A DNA stretch of 64,000 nt from an uncultured Dorea sp. (GTDB lineage: Bacteria > Bacillota > Clostridia > Lachnospirales > Lachnospiraceae): contig CAJUBG010000006.1 in assembly GCA_910584575.1 (NCBI GenBank), positions 24,963 through 88,962 of the forward strand. The letters run 5' to 3'. The notes beneath the pieces are model-generated. The model saw only the letters and a list, made by a program, of their open reading frames with translations, did not search any database and was not told where the DNA came from. The position numbers and the translations under genes were made by a program. Below, piece by piece: positions 1-8,304 of the stretch. Position 1 is the stretch's first letter; the number at the start of each line of letters is the position of its first letter.

Positions 1-87
1 GACCAAAAGTCAAATTTTTTAGAAATAGTATTGACTATTGGTCATTTTTGTAGTATAGTGCCTATTGTAAGAAATGACTATTGGTCA
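1..87. repeat. Three copies of a TGACTATTGGTCA-type operator
   Basis: The 13-base sequence TGACTATTGGTCA occurs exactly at 32-44 and 75-87. A related copy in reverse orientation (GACCAAAAGTCA) sits at the window edge, 1-12. Each copy has inverted TGAC/GTCA half-sites. One copy overlaps the -35 box of the promoter at 31-59 and one lies just downstream of its -10, the usual layout for a repressor. MMPL transporters in Firmicutes are often controlled by a TetR or MarR repressor encoded next door. That gene would lie left of the window and is not visible. Confidence 0.7.
31..59 (+). promoter_or_regulatory. Sigma-A promoter of the MMPL operon
   Basis: TTGACT (31-36), a 17-base spacer and TATAGT (54-59) form a near-consensus promoter about 50 bases before the start of the transporter gene. 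The operator copy at 32-44 covers the -35 box, so a bound repressor would block RNA polymerase. Confidence 0.75.
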
Positions 88-111
88 TAAATTGAAAAGG
101 AGTAGGTGAGT

Positions 112-2238
112 ATGGTTCAGTTTGGGAAAAAAGTGGTGAAGTTAAGAGTACCGATATTGATCATCAGTATATTGCTGCTGATTCCTTCCGTACTTGGGTA
201 TGTGAACACCAGAGTGAATTATGATGTGCTGACATATCTTCCGGAGGATATCGAGACGATGAAGGGGCAGGATATCATGGTGGAGGATTTCGGGACAGGT
301 GCATTCTCCATGTTTATCGTGGATGGCATGAAGGATAAGGATATTGTGAAATTAAAAAAGGACATCGAAGAAATCGAGCATGTGGAGAATGTCCTGTGGT
401 ATGATTCTGTTATGGATATTTCGGTTCCGGAGAGTATGCTGCCAACAGACCTCTATGAAGTGTTCAATTCCGACACAGGAACCATGATGGCCATCTTTTT
501 CGACGAGGGAACCTCCTCCGACGGAACCATGGGCGCCATCGAGGAGATTCGTAAACTTGCGGGGAAACAGTGCTTCTTAAGCGGAATGTCCGCTATTGTA
601 ACCGATACCAAGAACCTTGCAGAGAAGGAGACGCCGCTGTACGTGCTGATTGCAGTTGCGCTGGCGGTGCTGGTCTTGGGGATTACGATGGAATCCTTCT
701 TCGTACCGGTATTGTTCCTGTTAAGTATAGGGATGGCGATTCTCTATAATTTAGGAAGCAATTATTTCCTTGGGGAGATTTCATATATTACAAAGGCGCT
801 GGCAGCAGTATTACAGCTCGGCGTCACGCTGGATTACTCCATTTTCCTGATGCACAGCTACGAAGAACAGCAGGTGCGTTTTGACGGGGATAAGAAGCGG
901 GCGATGGCACATGCGATTTCCCATACATTTTCCTCCGTAGTGGGGAGCTCAGTCACGACGGTGGCCGGATTTATCGCCCTGTGCTTTATGAGCTTTACTC
1001 TGGGGCTGGATATCGGGGTTGTCATGGCAAAGGGCGTGGTATTCGGTGTGATTGCCTGTGTTACGGTTCTGCCGTCTATGATTCTGTGCTGTGATAAATT
1101 GATAGAAAAGACCAAGCATAAGCCTCTGCTTCCGGATATCGGAAAGCTGTCAGAAAAGGTTACCAAGCGTTATCTCTGGTATGTGGCCGCGTTCCTGATT
1201 CTTCTGGTACCCGCGGTATACGGAAATAACCACACAGGGGTTTACTATAACCTGGATGAGACGCTTCCGAAGGACCTTCCCAGTATCATTGCAAATGAGA
1301 AGCTTAAGGAGGATTATGAGATGAATACTACTCATATCCTGCTGCTTGACAGCTCTGTACCGTCCTCGGAGGTGGGGAAGATGTTAAAGGAGATAGAGAA
1401 GGTGGACGGCGTAAAGTGGGCGTTAGGATTAGATAAACTGGTAGGCCCTGGGGTTCCCTCTGATATGCTTCCGGAGTCGGTCACAGGTATGTTAAAGACG
1501 GATAAATATCAGATGGTGATGGTTAATTCCTTATATAAGGTGGCGTCAGACGAGGTAAACAAACAGATAGAAGAAATTAACGGGATTATGGATCAGTTTG
1601 ACGAGAATGCAATGCTGGTTGGGGAAGGGCCGCTGACGGCGGATCTGATTACCATTACAGACAAGGATTTCAAGACGGTGAGCGTGGTATCCATCGGGAT
1701 TATATTCATTATTATACTAATCCTGTTTCAGTCCATTTCCCTTCCGATTATTCTGGTTGGCGTAATCGAATTTGCAATTTTCGTCAATATGGGAATTCCC
1801 TACTATACGGGAACGACGCTGCCCTTTGTGGCTTCTATCGTAATCGGAACGATACAGCTTGGCTCTACTGTGGATTATGCAATTCTTATGACTACAAGGT
1901 ATAAGCGTGAGAGAAGCCAGGGAAGAAGCAAATACGATGCGGTTACGATTGCCCACCAGGCTTCGGCTCAGTCCATCATGGTAAGCGCGTTCAGCTTCTT
2001 TGCGGCGACAGTGGGAGTAGGTTTGTATTCAAATATTGATATGATCAGCTCTCTGTGTATTTTAATGGCAAGGGGCGCCATCATCAGTATGGTTGTGGTT
2101 GTGCTGATTCTGCCGTCTATGTTTATGGTATTTGATAAGGTAATTATAAAGACCAGCCGGGGCTTTCTGCCAAAGGAGGAAAAGGGCGGCAGTAAGCACA
2201 AGGAGTCTATGAAGGAATGTCCGGGCAGCGGTGTATAG
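112..2238 (+). CDS. MMPL/RND-family membrane transporter
   Basis: A 709-residue polytopic protein of the MMPL branch of the RND superfamily, which exports lipids, drugs or surface molecules using the proton gradient. It has the duplicated MMPL plan. Each half has one N-terminal membrane segment (residues about 12-30 and 350-370), an extracytoplasmic loop and a block of five membrane segments (about 175-330 and 520-690). I prefer ATG 112 to GTG 106: the GGAG at 99-102 lies 9 bases before 112 but only 3 before 106. The secreted heptad-repeat gene follows after 42 bases without a terminator, so the two are probably cotranscribed. The substrate cannot be read from the sequence. Confidence 0.9.
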   Translation: MVQFGKKVVKLRVPILIISILLLIPSVLGYVNTRVNYDVLTYLPEDIETMKGQDIMVEDFGTGAFSMFIVDGMKDKDIVKLKKDIEEIEHVENVLWYDSVMDISVPESMLPTDLYEVFNSDTGTMMAIFFDEGTSSDGTMGAIEEIRKLAGKQCFLSGMSAIVTDTKNLAEKETPLYVLIAVALAVLVLGITMESFFVPVLFLLSIGMAILYNLGSNYFLGEISYITKALAAVLQLGVTLDYSIFLMHSYEEQQVRFDGDKKRAMAHAISHTFSSVVGSSVTTVAGFIALCFMSFTLGLDIGVVMAKGVVFGVIACVTVLPSMILCCDKLIEKTKHKPLLPDIGKLSEKVTKRYLWYVAAFLILLVPAVYGNNHTGVYYNLDETLPKDLPSIIANEKLKEDYEMNTTHILLLDSSVPSSEVGKMLKEIEKVDGVKWALGLDKLVGPGVPSDMLPESVTGMLKTDKYQMVMVNSLYKVASDEVNKQIEEINGIMDQFDENAMLVGEGPLTADLITITDKDFKTVSVVSIGIIFIIILILFQSISLPIILVGVIEFAIFVNMGIPYYTGTTLPFVASIVIGTIQLGSTVDYAILMTTRYKRERSQGRSKYDAVTIAHQASAQSIMVSAFSFFAATVGVGLYSNIDMISSLCILMARGAIISMVVVVLILPSMFMVFDKVIIKTSRGFLPKEEKGGSKHKESMKECPGSGV

Positions 2239-2280
2239 AACAAAGCAGATTGATGATAAATTTTCAGGAGGTAATATTTT

Positions 2281-4758
2281 ATGAATAGAAACAGAAAACG
2301 GGTAATGGCGGGCGCTATGGCAGTTGTTATGACAGCGGGAGTGGCAGGCGCCTATGGATATCAGGGGGCAGGCACACAGGTTATGGCTAAGGAGGAGACT
2401 ACACAGGCTCTTGAAGGGGCTGCAAATGCTGTGCTTGAGGAAAACCAAACCGAAGATGGTAGCGTAAAGGGCGGAATGTTCAAGGAGGAATCTGTGTACG
2501 TGAAAGCAGATACCGCAGGAAACGTAAGCAATACTACTGTGACCGAGTGGCTAAAGAATCCGGAAAACGGAGAACTGGCAGATGTTTCCGGACTAAAGGA
2601 TATCCGGAATATTAAGGGCGAGGAGGAATTCGCCAAGGGAAACGGCCAAGAGCTTACATGGAAGTCGGAGGGCAGCGATATCTATTATCAGGGCACCACA
2701 GATGAAAAGCTTCCCGTTGATGTGAACATTTCCTATAAATTAGACGGGAAAGATATCAAAGCGGAGGATTTGGCAGGAAAAAACGGCAAGGTGGAGATTC
2801 ATATTGATTACAAGAACCACTCGAAGGAGAGGGTAGAGATTGACGGTGAACCTGTGGAGATGTACACTCCCTTTACCATGGTGACCTCCATGATGCTGCC
2901 AACGGATGAGTATACCAACGTGACGATTGACAACGGAAAGATTATGTCGGACGCGGATAAGAATATTGTGGTGGGGCTTGGATTCCCAGGGCTTACTGAA
3001 AACCTGAAGTTAAAAGAACTGGATTTGGATATTCCGGAGAGTGTTACCATTACGGCGGACGTAAAGGATGCCTCTGTGGGGCCTACGGTTACGGTGGCCT
3101 CCGCAGAGATTATGGAGGAGTTTGATTTAAGCGACGTCCATGATTTTGACAGTCTTGAGGATTCCATCCGTGAGCTTGAGGATGCTTCCGCAAAGCTTGA
3201 GGAGGGTTCAAAAGAAGCGTCTGACGGCGCGGGTCAGCTTGCTGACGGGACGAAGAAGGCAGTAAGCGGCGCCAAGGAGTTGGCGGAGGGTGCAAAAGAA
3301 GCATCTGACGGTGCCAAGGAGTTGGCGGACGGCGCAAAAGAAGCGTCTGACGGTGCGGGTCAGCTTTTTAAGGGAACAAAGGAAGCTGCGGACGGCGCCA
3401 AGACGTTGGCGGATGGGTCAAAGAGCGCCGCAAAAGGCGCGAAGGAGTTGGCGGACGGTTCAAAGACATTGTCAGCAGGCGTAAATGAGCTGAACAGTAA
3501 AAGCGGCGAGCTTGCGACTGGTGTAGACAGCCTGGCGGACGGCGTGAATGCCTATGCCAGCGGTGTGAGCGAGCTGGCAAATGGGATCAAAGATACAGAG
3601 AATGGCGCAAAAGAGCTGGCAGCGGGCGCTGAGAATCTCAAAGGAAGCGTTGCGGCGGCCTATTCCGGCGCCTGTACATTGTCAGATGGATGTGCGGCTT
3701 TGGCTCAGGCCATAAATAATATTGAAAATACGGCGGGCAATCTGGCAGGGAATCTTGGCGCGGCAGAAAGCTCACTTGCCAGCGCGGCAAATGCGCTTGC
3801 AGGCGCAGACACGTCGGCAGAACAATTTGCGGTAACGGGAACATCAGAGGCGGCGGCAGCCATTGCAGCCATGGTAGGTGGAGACGTAAGCGCATCGGAA
3901 ATTCAGGCAATGATTGACAGCTATGTAAGCGCCGTTTCCGTAAGCCGGGCTGACCCTTCGGCAGAGATTAACTATGCCATGTCGGAGATTAATAACGCCC
4001 AGTCCTATATCAATGCGGCTTCCTTGGCCGGCGGCACAGATGCTTCTGCGGCGCTTGGAGGGCTTGTAAGTCAGTTGAATACCGGTTCTCAGGATTTGAA
4101 GAATGGATTGGCTGCAATTAACGAAGGGGCGGCTGCCTTATCCGGAGGGGCTTCACAGTTATCCGGAGGCGTTTCAATGCTTTCCCAGGGGGCGGCAGAA
4201 TTGACCAGCAAGAATGACCAGTTGACGGGTGGAGTCAACCAGTTAAAGAACAAAAGCCCTCAGTTGATTGCCGGAATCAATGCGCTTGCAAATGGAGTGA
4301 ACGCGCTCTCTGAGGGAGCCGACACGTTGGCAGCCGGAAATGAGCAGTTGGCGGCAGGGGCAGGCGCGCTGTCAGAGGGAAATCAGCAGCTTTTTGCAGG
4401 GGCAGGCGCGCTGCTTAGCGGAAACCAGCAGTTGGCGGCAGGGGCAGGCGCACTGTCAGAGGGAAATCAGCAGCTTTTTGCAGGGGCAGGTACGTTGGCA
4501 GCCGGGAATCAGCAGCTTGCCGACGGCGCAGGCGCGTTAGCTGACGGAAACAGACAGCTTGCCGACGGAATGTCAGAATTCAAGACCTCCGGTATCGATA
4601 AGCTGACCGACGTATTTGACAATGATATCCAGTCTGTACGCTCTCGGATTGATACCATGTCAGACCTTGGAAAGAATTATAAGTCCTTCGCGGGAATCAA
4701 AGAGGGAATGAATGGAAGCACCAAGTTCATCATTGAGACAGAAGGAGTGGAAAAATAA
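2281..4758 (+). CDS. Secreted X-X-X-Leu-X-X-Gly heptad-repeat protein (YhgE/Pip-like coil domain)
   Basis: An 825-residue protein with a signal peptide (residues about 1-36, ending near VMAKE) and no later membrane segment. Residues about 30-290 form a non-repetitive, mostly polar extracellular domain. Residues about 295-420 and 580-770 are tandem heptads of the form ADGAKEL or AAGAGAL, the repeat found in YhgE/Pip-type and MmpL-associated surface proteins, which folds as long helical coils. The middle (about 440-570) is Ala/Ser-rich. The SD CAGGAGG precedes ATG 2281. It follows the MMPL gene in one operon, so a periplasm-like accessory or scaffold role for the transporter is a fair inference. 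No anchoring motif is visible at the C-terminus. Confidence 0.85.
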   Translation: MNRNRKRVMAGAMAVVMTAGVAGAYGYQGAGTQVMAKEETTQALEGAANAVLEENQTEDGSVKGGMFKEESVYVKADTAGNVSNTTVTEWLKNPENGELADVSGLKDIRNIKGEEEFAKGNGQELTWKSEGSDIYYQGTTDEKLPVDVNISYKLDGKDIKAEDLAGKNGKVEIHIDYKNHSKERVEIDGEPVEMYTPFTMVTSMMLPTDEYTNVTIDNGKIMSDADKNIVVGLGFPGLTENLKLKELDLDIPESVTITADVKDASVGPTVTVASAEIMEEFDLSDVHDFDSLEDSIRELEDASAKLEEGSKEASDGAGQLADGTKKAVSGAKELAEGAKEASDGAKELADGAKEASDGAGQLFKGTKEAADGAKTLADGSKSAAKGAKELADGSKTLSAGVNELNSKSGELATGVDSLADGVNAYASGVSELANGIKDTENGAKELAAGAENLKGSVAAAYSGACTLSDGCAALAQAINNIENTAGNLAGNLGAAESSLASAANALAGADTSAEQFAVTGTSEAAAAIAAMVGGDVSASEIQAMIDSYVSAVSVSRADPSAEINYAMSEINNAQSYINAASLAGGTDASAALGGLVSQLNTGSQDLKNGLAAINEGAAALSGGASQLSGGVSMLSQGAAELTSKNDQLTGGVNQLKNKSPQLIAGINALANGVNALSEGADTLAAGNEQLAAGAGALSEGNQQLFAGAGALLSGNQQLAAGAGALSEGNQQLFAGAGTLAAGNQQLADGAGALADGNRQLADGMSEFKTSGIDKLTDVFDNDIQSVRSRIDTMSDLGKNYKSFAGIKEGMNGSTKFIIETEGVEK
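4345..4490 (+). repeat. 84-bp DNA repeat inside the heptad-repeat gene
   Basis: Bases 4345-4406 recur at 4429-4490 with a single mismatch. The period is 84 bases, exactly 28 residues or four heptads. The near-identity at DNA level, beyond what the protein repeat needs, points to recent duplication or gene conversion and suggests this array can change length. Confidence 0.85.
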
Positions 4759-4769
4759 GGGAATATATG

Positions 4770-4805
4770 AAAGACTGGCGCATCGTTGGAGGCGGCAGTC
4801 TTTTT
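4770..4805 (+). terminator. Terminator of the MMPL operon
   Basis: AAAGACTG (4770-4777) pairs with CAGTCTTT (4796-4803), and the right arm runs into a T stretch. It lies 12 bases after the heptad-repeat stop codon. Confidence 0.65.
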
Positions 4806-4806
4806 C

Positions 4807-4891
4807 AAATTCTTGATTTGTGTAGATATTCCGATTGAAAAAATCGTGATTTATGTTAAAATGGTAGTATAAAAAATCATGATTTGTGTAA
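4807..4891. repeat. Three phased direct repeats upstream of the DUF4143 ATPase
   Basis: Three related 18-19-base copies with the core TGATTTrTGT begin at 4807 (AAATTCTTGATTTGTGTAG), 4841 (AAATCGTGATTTATGTTA) and 4874 (AAATCATGATTTGTGTAA). Their spacing is 34 and 33 bases, about three helical turns, so a protein would bind all three on one face of the DNA. They fill the short region before the ATPase gene and are probably its operator. The binding protein is unknown. Confidence 0.65.
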
Positions 4892-4921
4892 TAATAGTAT
4901 AGCATTTATGGGAGGAATACT

Positions 4922-6274
4922 ATGCGAAGAAAAATGTATGACAAATTATTACAATGGAAAGAAAGAAGCGACGGGAAAAGCGCCCTTCTGATACAAGGCG
5001 CCCGACGTGTCGGAAAAAGTTATATTGTAGAAGAATTTGCGAAATCAGAGTATGAATCCTATATTCTGATTGATTTTAATAAAGCAGACCAGCAGGTGAA
5101 GGATATATTTCTCCATGACCTTGATAATATGAATTCGTTTTTTCTGAAGCTTGCGACTTTGTATGGAATCAGGCTTCATGAGAGAAAATCGTTGATTGTT
5201 TTAGATGAAGTGCAGCTCTTTCCCAGGGCAAGAAGCGCCATCAAGTATCTTGTAGCAGACGGGCGGTACGATTATATTGAGACAGGTTCGCTTATTTCCA
5301 TCCGAGAAAATGTTAAGGATATCCTTATCCCATCCGAGGAGGACCATATCAATATGTATCCAATGGATTTTGAGGAGTTTCTCTGGGCCGTAGGAAATGA
5401 AATGATGATGGATTTCATCCGAGACTGCTATGAAAACAAACGCTCGCTCGGCCAGGCATTGCATAGAAAAGCAATGGATTTGTTTCGTCAATATTTAATT
5501 GTGGGAGGTATGCCCCAGGCAGTTTGGACATATGTGGAGACTGGAGATTTTGAAGCGGTAGACATAGCGAAAAGGCGGATTTTGAATCTATACAGGGATG
5601 ATATCCGAAAGCACGCCAAAGGGTATGAGATGAAAGTAGAGATGATTTATGATGAGCTTCCTTCTCAGTTAAAGAACCAGAACCGGCATTTTAAACTTTC
5701 TTCTTTAAAAGAGGGGGCGCGTTTTGATGAGTACAAGGATGCAATGTTTTGGTTATCGGATGCAATGATTGTGAATCACTGTTATAATGCAACAGAACCG
5801 AGCCTCGGACTGAGCCTGAATCGTGACCGTACACTTTTGAAATGTTATATGGGCGATACAGGGCTTCTCATCAGCCAGGTTTTTGATGAAAATGAGCTTG
5901 TGAGTGAGAAGATTTATAAAAAATTGTTGTTGGATAAACTGGAGGTCAATATGGGAATGGTCGTAGAGAATGCCGTTGCGCAGATGTTTGCTGCGAATGG
6001 ACGCAGGTTATACTTTTATTCTAATTCCAACCGCAATGACGCAAGCTCGCGAATGGAGATTGATTTTCTCCTGGCTAAGAGCAAGATTAGCAACCGGCAT
6101 AATATTTCTCCGATTGAAGTCAAGTCCAGCAAAAACTATACGCTGAGTTCTCTCAAAAAATTCAGGGAGAAATATAGAGAGCAGCTTCACATCCCCTATG
6201 TGGTTCATTCAAACGATTACAAGGAGGAGGACGGAATCGTATATCTTCCGTTATATATGGTGCCATTATTGTGA
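4922..6274 (+). CDS. AAA-type ATPase with DUF4143 domain
   Basis: A 450-residue protein of the common DUF4143 ATPase family. The N-terminal P-loop domain carries Walker A GARRVGKS (residues about 26-33) and Walker B LIVLDEVQ (about 91-98). The DUF4143 region covers about 225-430, where IEVKSS near 400 resembles a PD-(D/E)XK nuclease-like core. These proteins are widespread in gut bacteria and their role is unsettled; defence or toxin-like roles have been suggested. GGAGG precedes ATG 4922. The gene stands alone between a terminator and the pucR promoter. Confidence 0.88.
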   Translation: MRRKMYDKLLQWKERSDGKSALLIQGARRVGKSYIVEEFAKSEYESYILIDFNKADQQVKDIFLHDLDNMNSFFLKLATLYGIRLHERKSLIVLDEVQLFPRARSAIKYLVADGRYDYIETGSLISIRENVKDILIPSEEDHINMYPMDFEEFLWAVGNEMMMDFIRDCYENKRSLGQALHRKAMDLFRQYLIVGGMPQAVWTYVETGDFEAVDIAKRRILNLYRDDIRKHAKGYEMKVEMIYDELPSQLKNQNRHFKLSSLKEGARFDEYKDAMFWLSDAMIVNHCYNATEPSLGLSLNRDRTLLKCYMGDTGLLISQVFDENELVSEKIYKKLLLDKLEVNMGMVVENAVAQMFAANGRRLYFYSNSNRNDASSRMEIDFLLAKSKISNRHNISPIEVKSSKNYTLSSLKKFREKYREQLHIPYVVHSNDYKEEDGIVYLPLYMVPLL

Positions 6275-6298
6275 ACCGTCCTTTATATGCATTTTCGA

Positions 6299-6327
6299 TT
6301 GTAGAGCCGTTCGGCATGTGATAAAAT
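6299..6327 (+). promoter_or_regulatory. pucR promoter
   Basis: TTGTAG (6299-6304), a 17-base spacer and TAAAAT (6322-6327), with TGA directly before the -10 (extended -10). An inverted repeat ATTGAT-AAA-ATCAAT at 6341-6355 lies just downstream and could be an operator. Confidence 0.55.
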
Positions 6328-6403
6328 AGAACTTGCACAGATTGATAAAATCAATAGATACATTCAATAGCTTCTATGCCTCACAAGGGAGGGAAAGTAC
6401 ATT

Positions 6404-8092
6404 ATGGGATTAAGTGTAGAAGATATGCTGAACATCGATATTTTCAGCGGCGCAAAGCTTCTAGGCGGCGCGGCGGGCCTTGGCAATGAGATTAAAGGCG
6501 CCACAATCATAGAAGCGCCGGATATCGTGAAGTTCATCAATGGCGGGGAAGTGCTGCTTACAAGATTCTACGCGTTCCAGTTCTGTACAGCAGAGGAATT
6601 TGACAGTTATTTTAGGGAACTGGCGCAGAAAAAGGTCAGCGCTATCGTGATAAAACGCGGGAACGATGTGGAGGACATCGAAGAAAAGGTAAATTATATA
6701 CTGGAATTCGCAGAGGAATACTCGGTTCCGGTTCTGGAGGTGGCTTTTGAGCTGTCTTTTCGGGATATTCTAAGGCCAATCCTGGAACGGCTGTTCAACG
6801 AGGAGGTCCGCAGGCTTAAATATTTTAAGACTACCCATGACAACTTTACGGCGCTGTCATTTTCACACGGCTCTGGTGAGGACAGCATCCAGAAGATTCT
6901 GGATGTCCTTGAAAAACTAATCGGTAATCCTGCCGCGCTGTTTAACCAGAATATGGACTTCTTAGCGGGGACGGAGGGCTGTTTTCCCAAGATGGCTATA
7001 ACTGAGCAGGCAGAGGAATACCAGCCCAAGTTCTATTCTAACTATACGTATTTGAGACAGAAGGCTGTACTTACAGAGGATGCCTCCACAGAGTATGAGC
7101 AGTACATTGTAAAGTGGCGGATTATGTATAACCGCAGGGTTTACCTGGTTATAACGGCGTCAAAAAGCCCCTTCGGGGATACGGACGATATTGCAATCGA
7201 GAACGCGGTAACGGCTCTGAAGCAGGAGATGTTCCGCCAACATTCGGTGGAGGAGTTAGAGGAGAAGTTCCAAAATGACATCATCACACAGATTTTGAAT
7301 GGGAATATCCATACCCGCAAGGAGTTGGAGAGGGAGGTCAAGCACCTGGGCATCCCTCTTGACGCGAATTACCGCGTGCTGCTCTTTAAGCTGTGGAACG
7401 AGAATACAGGGACATTTGAGAAGCTGAACGAGCAGTTTAAGTTCGACAGTATTCTTCGGGATGCTGTGGTAAATGAGTTCGAGGACGTCAGGGTCAGGAA
7501 CGACGTGGACCAGGTAATCGTTATTCAGAAGCTTCAGCCAGAACAGAAGCAGGAGGACTACCGTAGAGAGCTTAAAAATACGGTGGAGAAGATTCAGAAG
7601 CGAATCTGCCAGAAGAATAAGAGCCTTAAGGTGCGCGCAGGCGTGGGGAAGGAGGTGGAGGGAGTCTTAAAGCTCTCGGACAGTTTTAAGGAGGCCAGGG
7701 ATTCCCTGGAGTTTATCGGAATCTTCGAGGAACGGAACCTAGAGCAGAGCTATCACATCGTATTCTTTTCTGATATGGGAATCTTTAAGCTCTTGTGTAA
7801 GGCAGGCAATCCGGAGGAGCTTTATGAATACATACCAGAATCACTCCAGAAGCTTCTCCAATACAAGAAGCAGCAGAGGCAGGAGATGCTTCTGACTTTG
7901 AATACATACCTTGACCGGAACCAGAATTTGACAAAGACGGCCCAGGATCTCTTTATCCATTATAAGACTGCGGCGTACCGTATTGACCGTATTGTTAAGA
8001 TTACCGGAATTGACATGAACAATGCAAGCGAGGTGCTGGCGGTCAGGATTGGCCTGATTGTACATAAGATGATTGAAAATATGAAGCGATAG
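6404..8092 (+). CDS. pucR: PucR-family transcriptional regulator
   Basis: A 562-residue regulator. Residues about 8-125 form the PucR N-terminal sensor domain (starting VEDMLNIDIFSGAKLLGG). A GGDEF-like middle domain spans about 290-420. The C-terminal helix-turn-helix lies at about 490-555 (RNQNLTKTAQDLFIHYKTAAYR). In Bacillus subtilis PucR senses purine ureides and controls purine catabolic genes. Here it heads the allantoin cluster in the same direction and ends in a strong terminator, so it is probably its own transcription unit. The AT-rich palindrome at 8177-8202, upstream of the next gene, is a candidate target. Confidence 0.9.
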   Translation: MGLSVEDMLNIDIFSGAKLLGGAAGLGNEIKGATIIEAPDIVKFINGGEVLLTRFYAFQFCTAEEFDSYFRELAQKKVSAIVIKRGNDVEDIEEKVNYILEFAEEYSVPVLEVAFELSFRDILRPILERLFNEEVRRLKYFKTTHDNFTALSFSHGSGEDSIQKILDVLEKLIGNPAALFNQNMDFLAGTEGCFPKMAITEQAEEYQPKFYSNYTYLRQKAVLTEDASTEYEQYIVKWRIMYNRRVYLVITASKSPFGDTDDIAIENAVTALKQEMFRQHSVEELEEKFQNDIITQILNGNIHTRKELEREVKHLGIPLDANYRVLLFKLWNENTGTFEKLNEQFKFDSILRDAVVNEFEDVRVRNDVDQVIVIQKLQPEQKQEDYRRELKNTVEKIQKRICQKNKSLKVRAGVGKEVEGVLKLSDSFKEARDSLEFIGIFEERNLEQSYHIVFFSDMGIFKLLCKAGNPEELYEYIPESLQKLLQYKKQQRQEMLLTLNTYLDRNQNLTKTAQDLFIHYKTAAYRIDRIVKITGIDMNNASEVLAVRIGLIVHKMIENMKR

Positions 8093-8100
8093 ACAACTAT

Positions 8101-8150
8101 GAGATGTCCTTTGTCCAAAATGGATAAAGAATGTCTCCTTTTTTTTCCTA
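8101..8150 (+). terminator. Terminator after pucR
   Basis: GAGA (8101-8104) and CTTTGTCCA pair with TGGATAAAG and TCTC in one imperfect hairpin with an AAA loop and one G-U pair, followed directly by CC and eight T. It separates pucR from the catabolic genes. Confidence 0.8.
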
Positions 8151-8176
8151 TTTTTCCAATGTATATTGTTAATTAT

Positions 8177-8247
8177 TTATCTATAATGTGTATTATAGAT
8201 AACATTTATATGTCTAATAAGTTTCTTCTATGCATTTTCACTATAAT
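8177..8247 (+). promoter_or_regulatory. Palindromic operator and -10 box before the first M20 hydrolase gene
   Basis: TTATCTATAAT (8177-8187) and its exact reverse complement (8192-8202) flank GTGT, giving a perfect 26-base palindrome. About 40 bases downstream is TATAAT (8242-8247) without a recognisable -35 box. A weak -35 with a palindrome centred roughly 60 bases before the likely start point is the classic layout of an activator-dependent promoter. PucR is the obvious candidate; binding is inferred. Confidence 0.5.
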
Positions 8248-8304
8248 TGGATAAATAAATTTGTGAAATGTGCTGAATGATGAAAGGAGGAAGAAGCAGC
8301 GATT

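Noticed and set aside
3290..4540. Several open frames on both strands within the heptad-repeat gene
   Set aside because: They are shadows of the repeat array: same period, no ribosome binding sites, odd Arg/Ser/Pro-rich composition.
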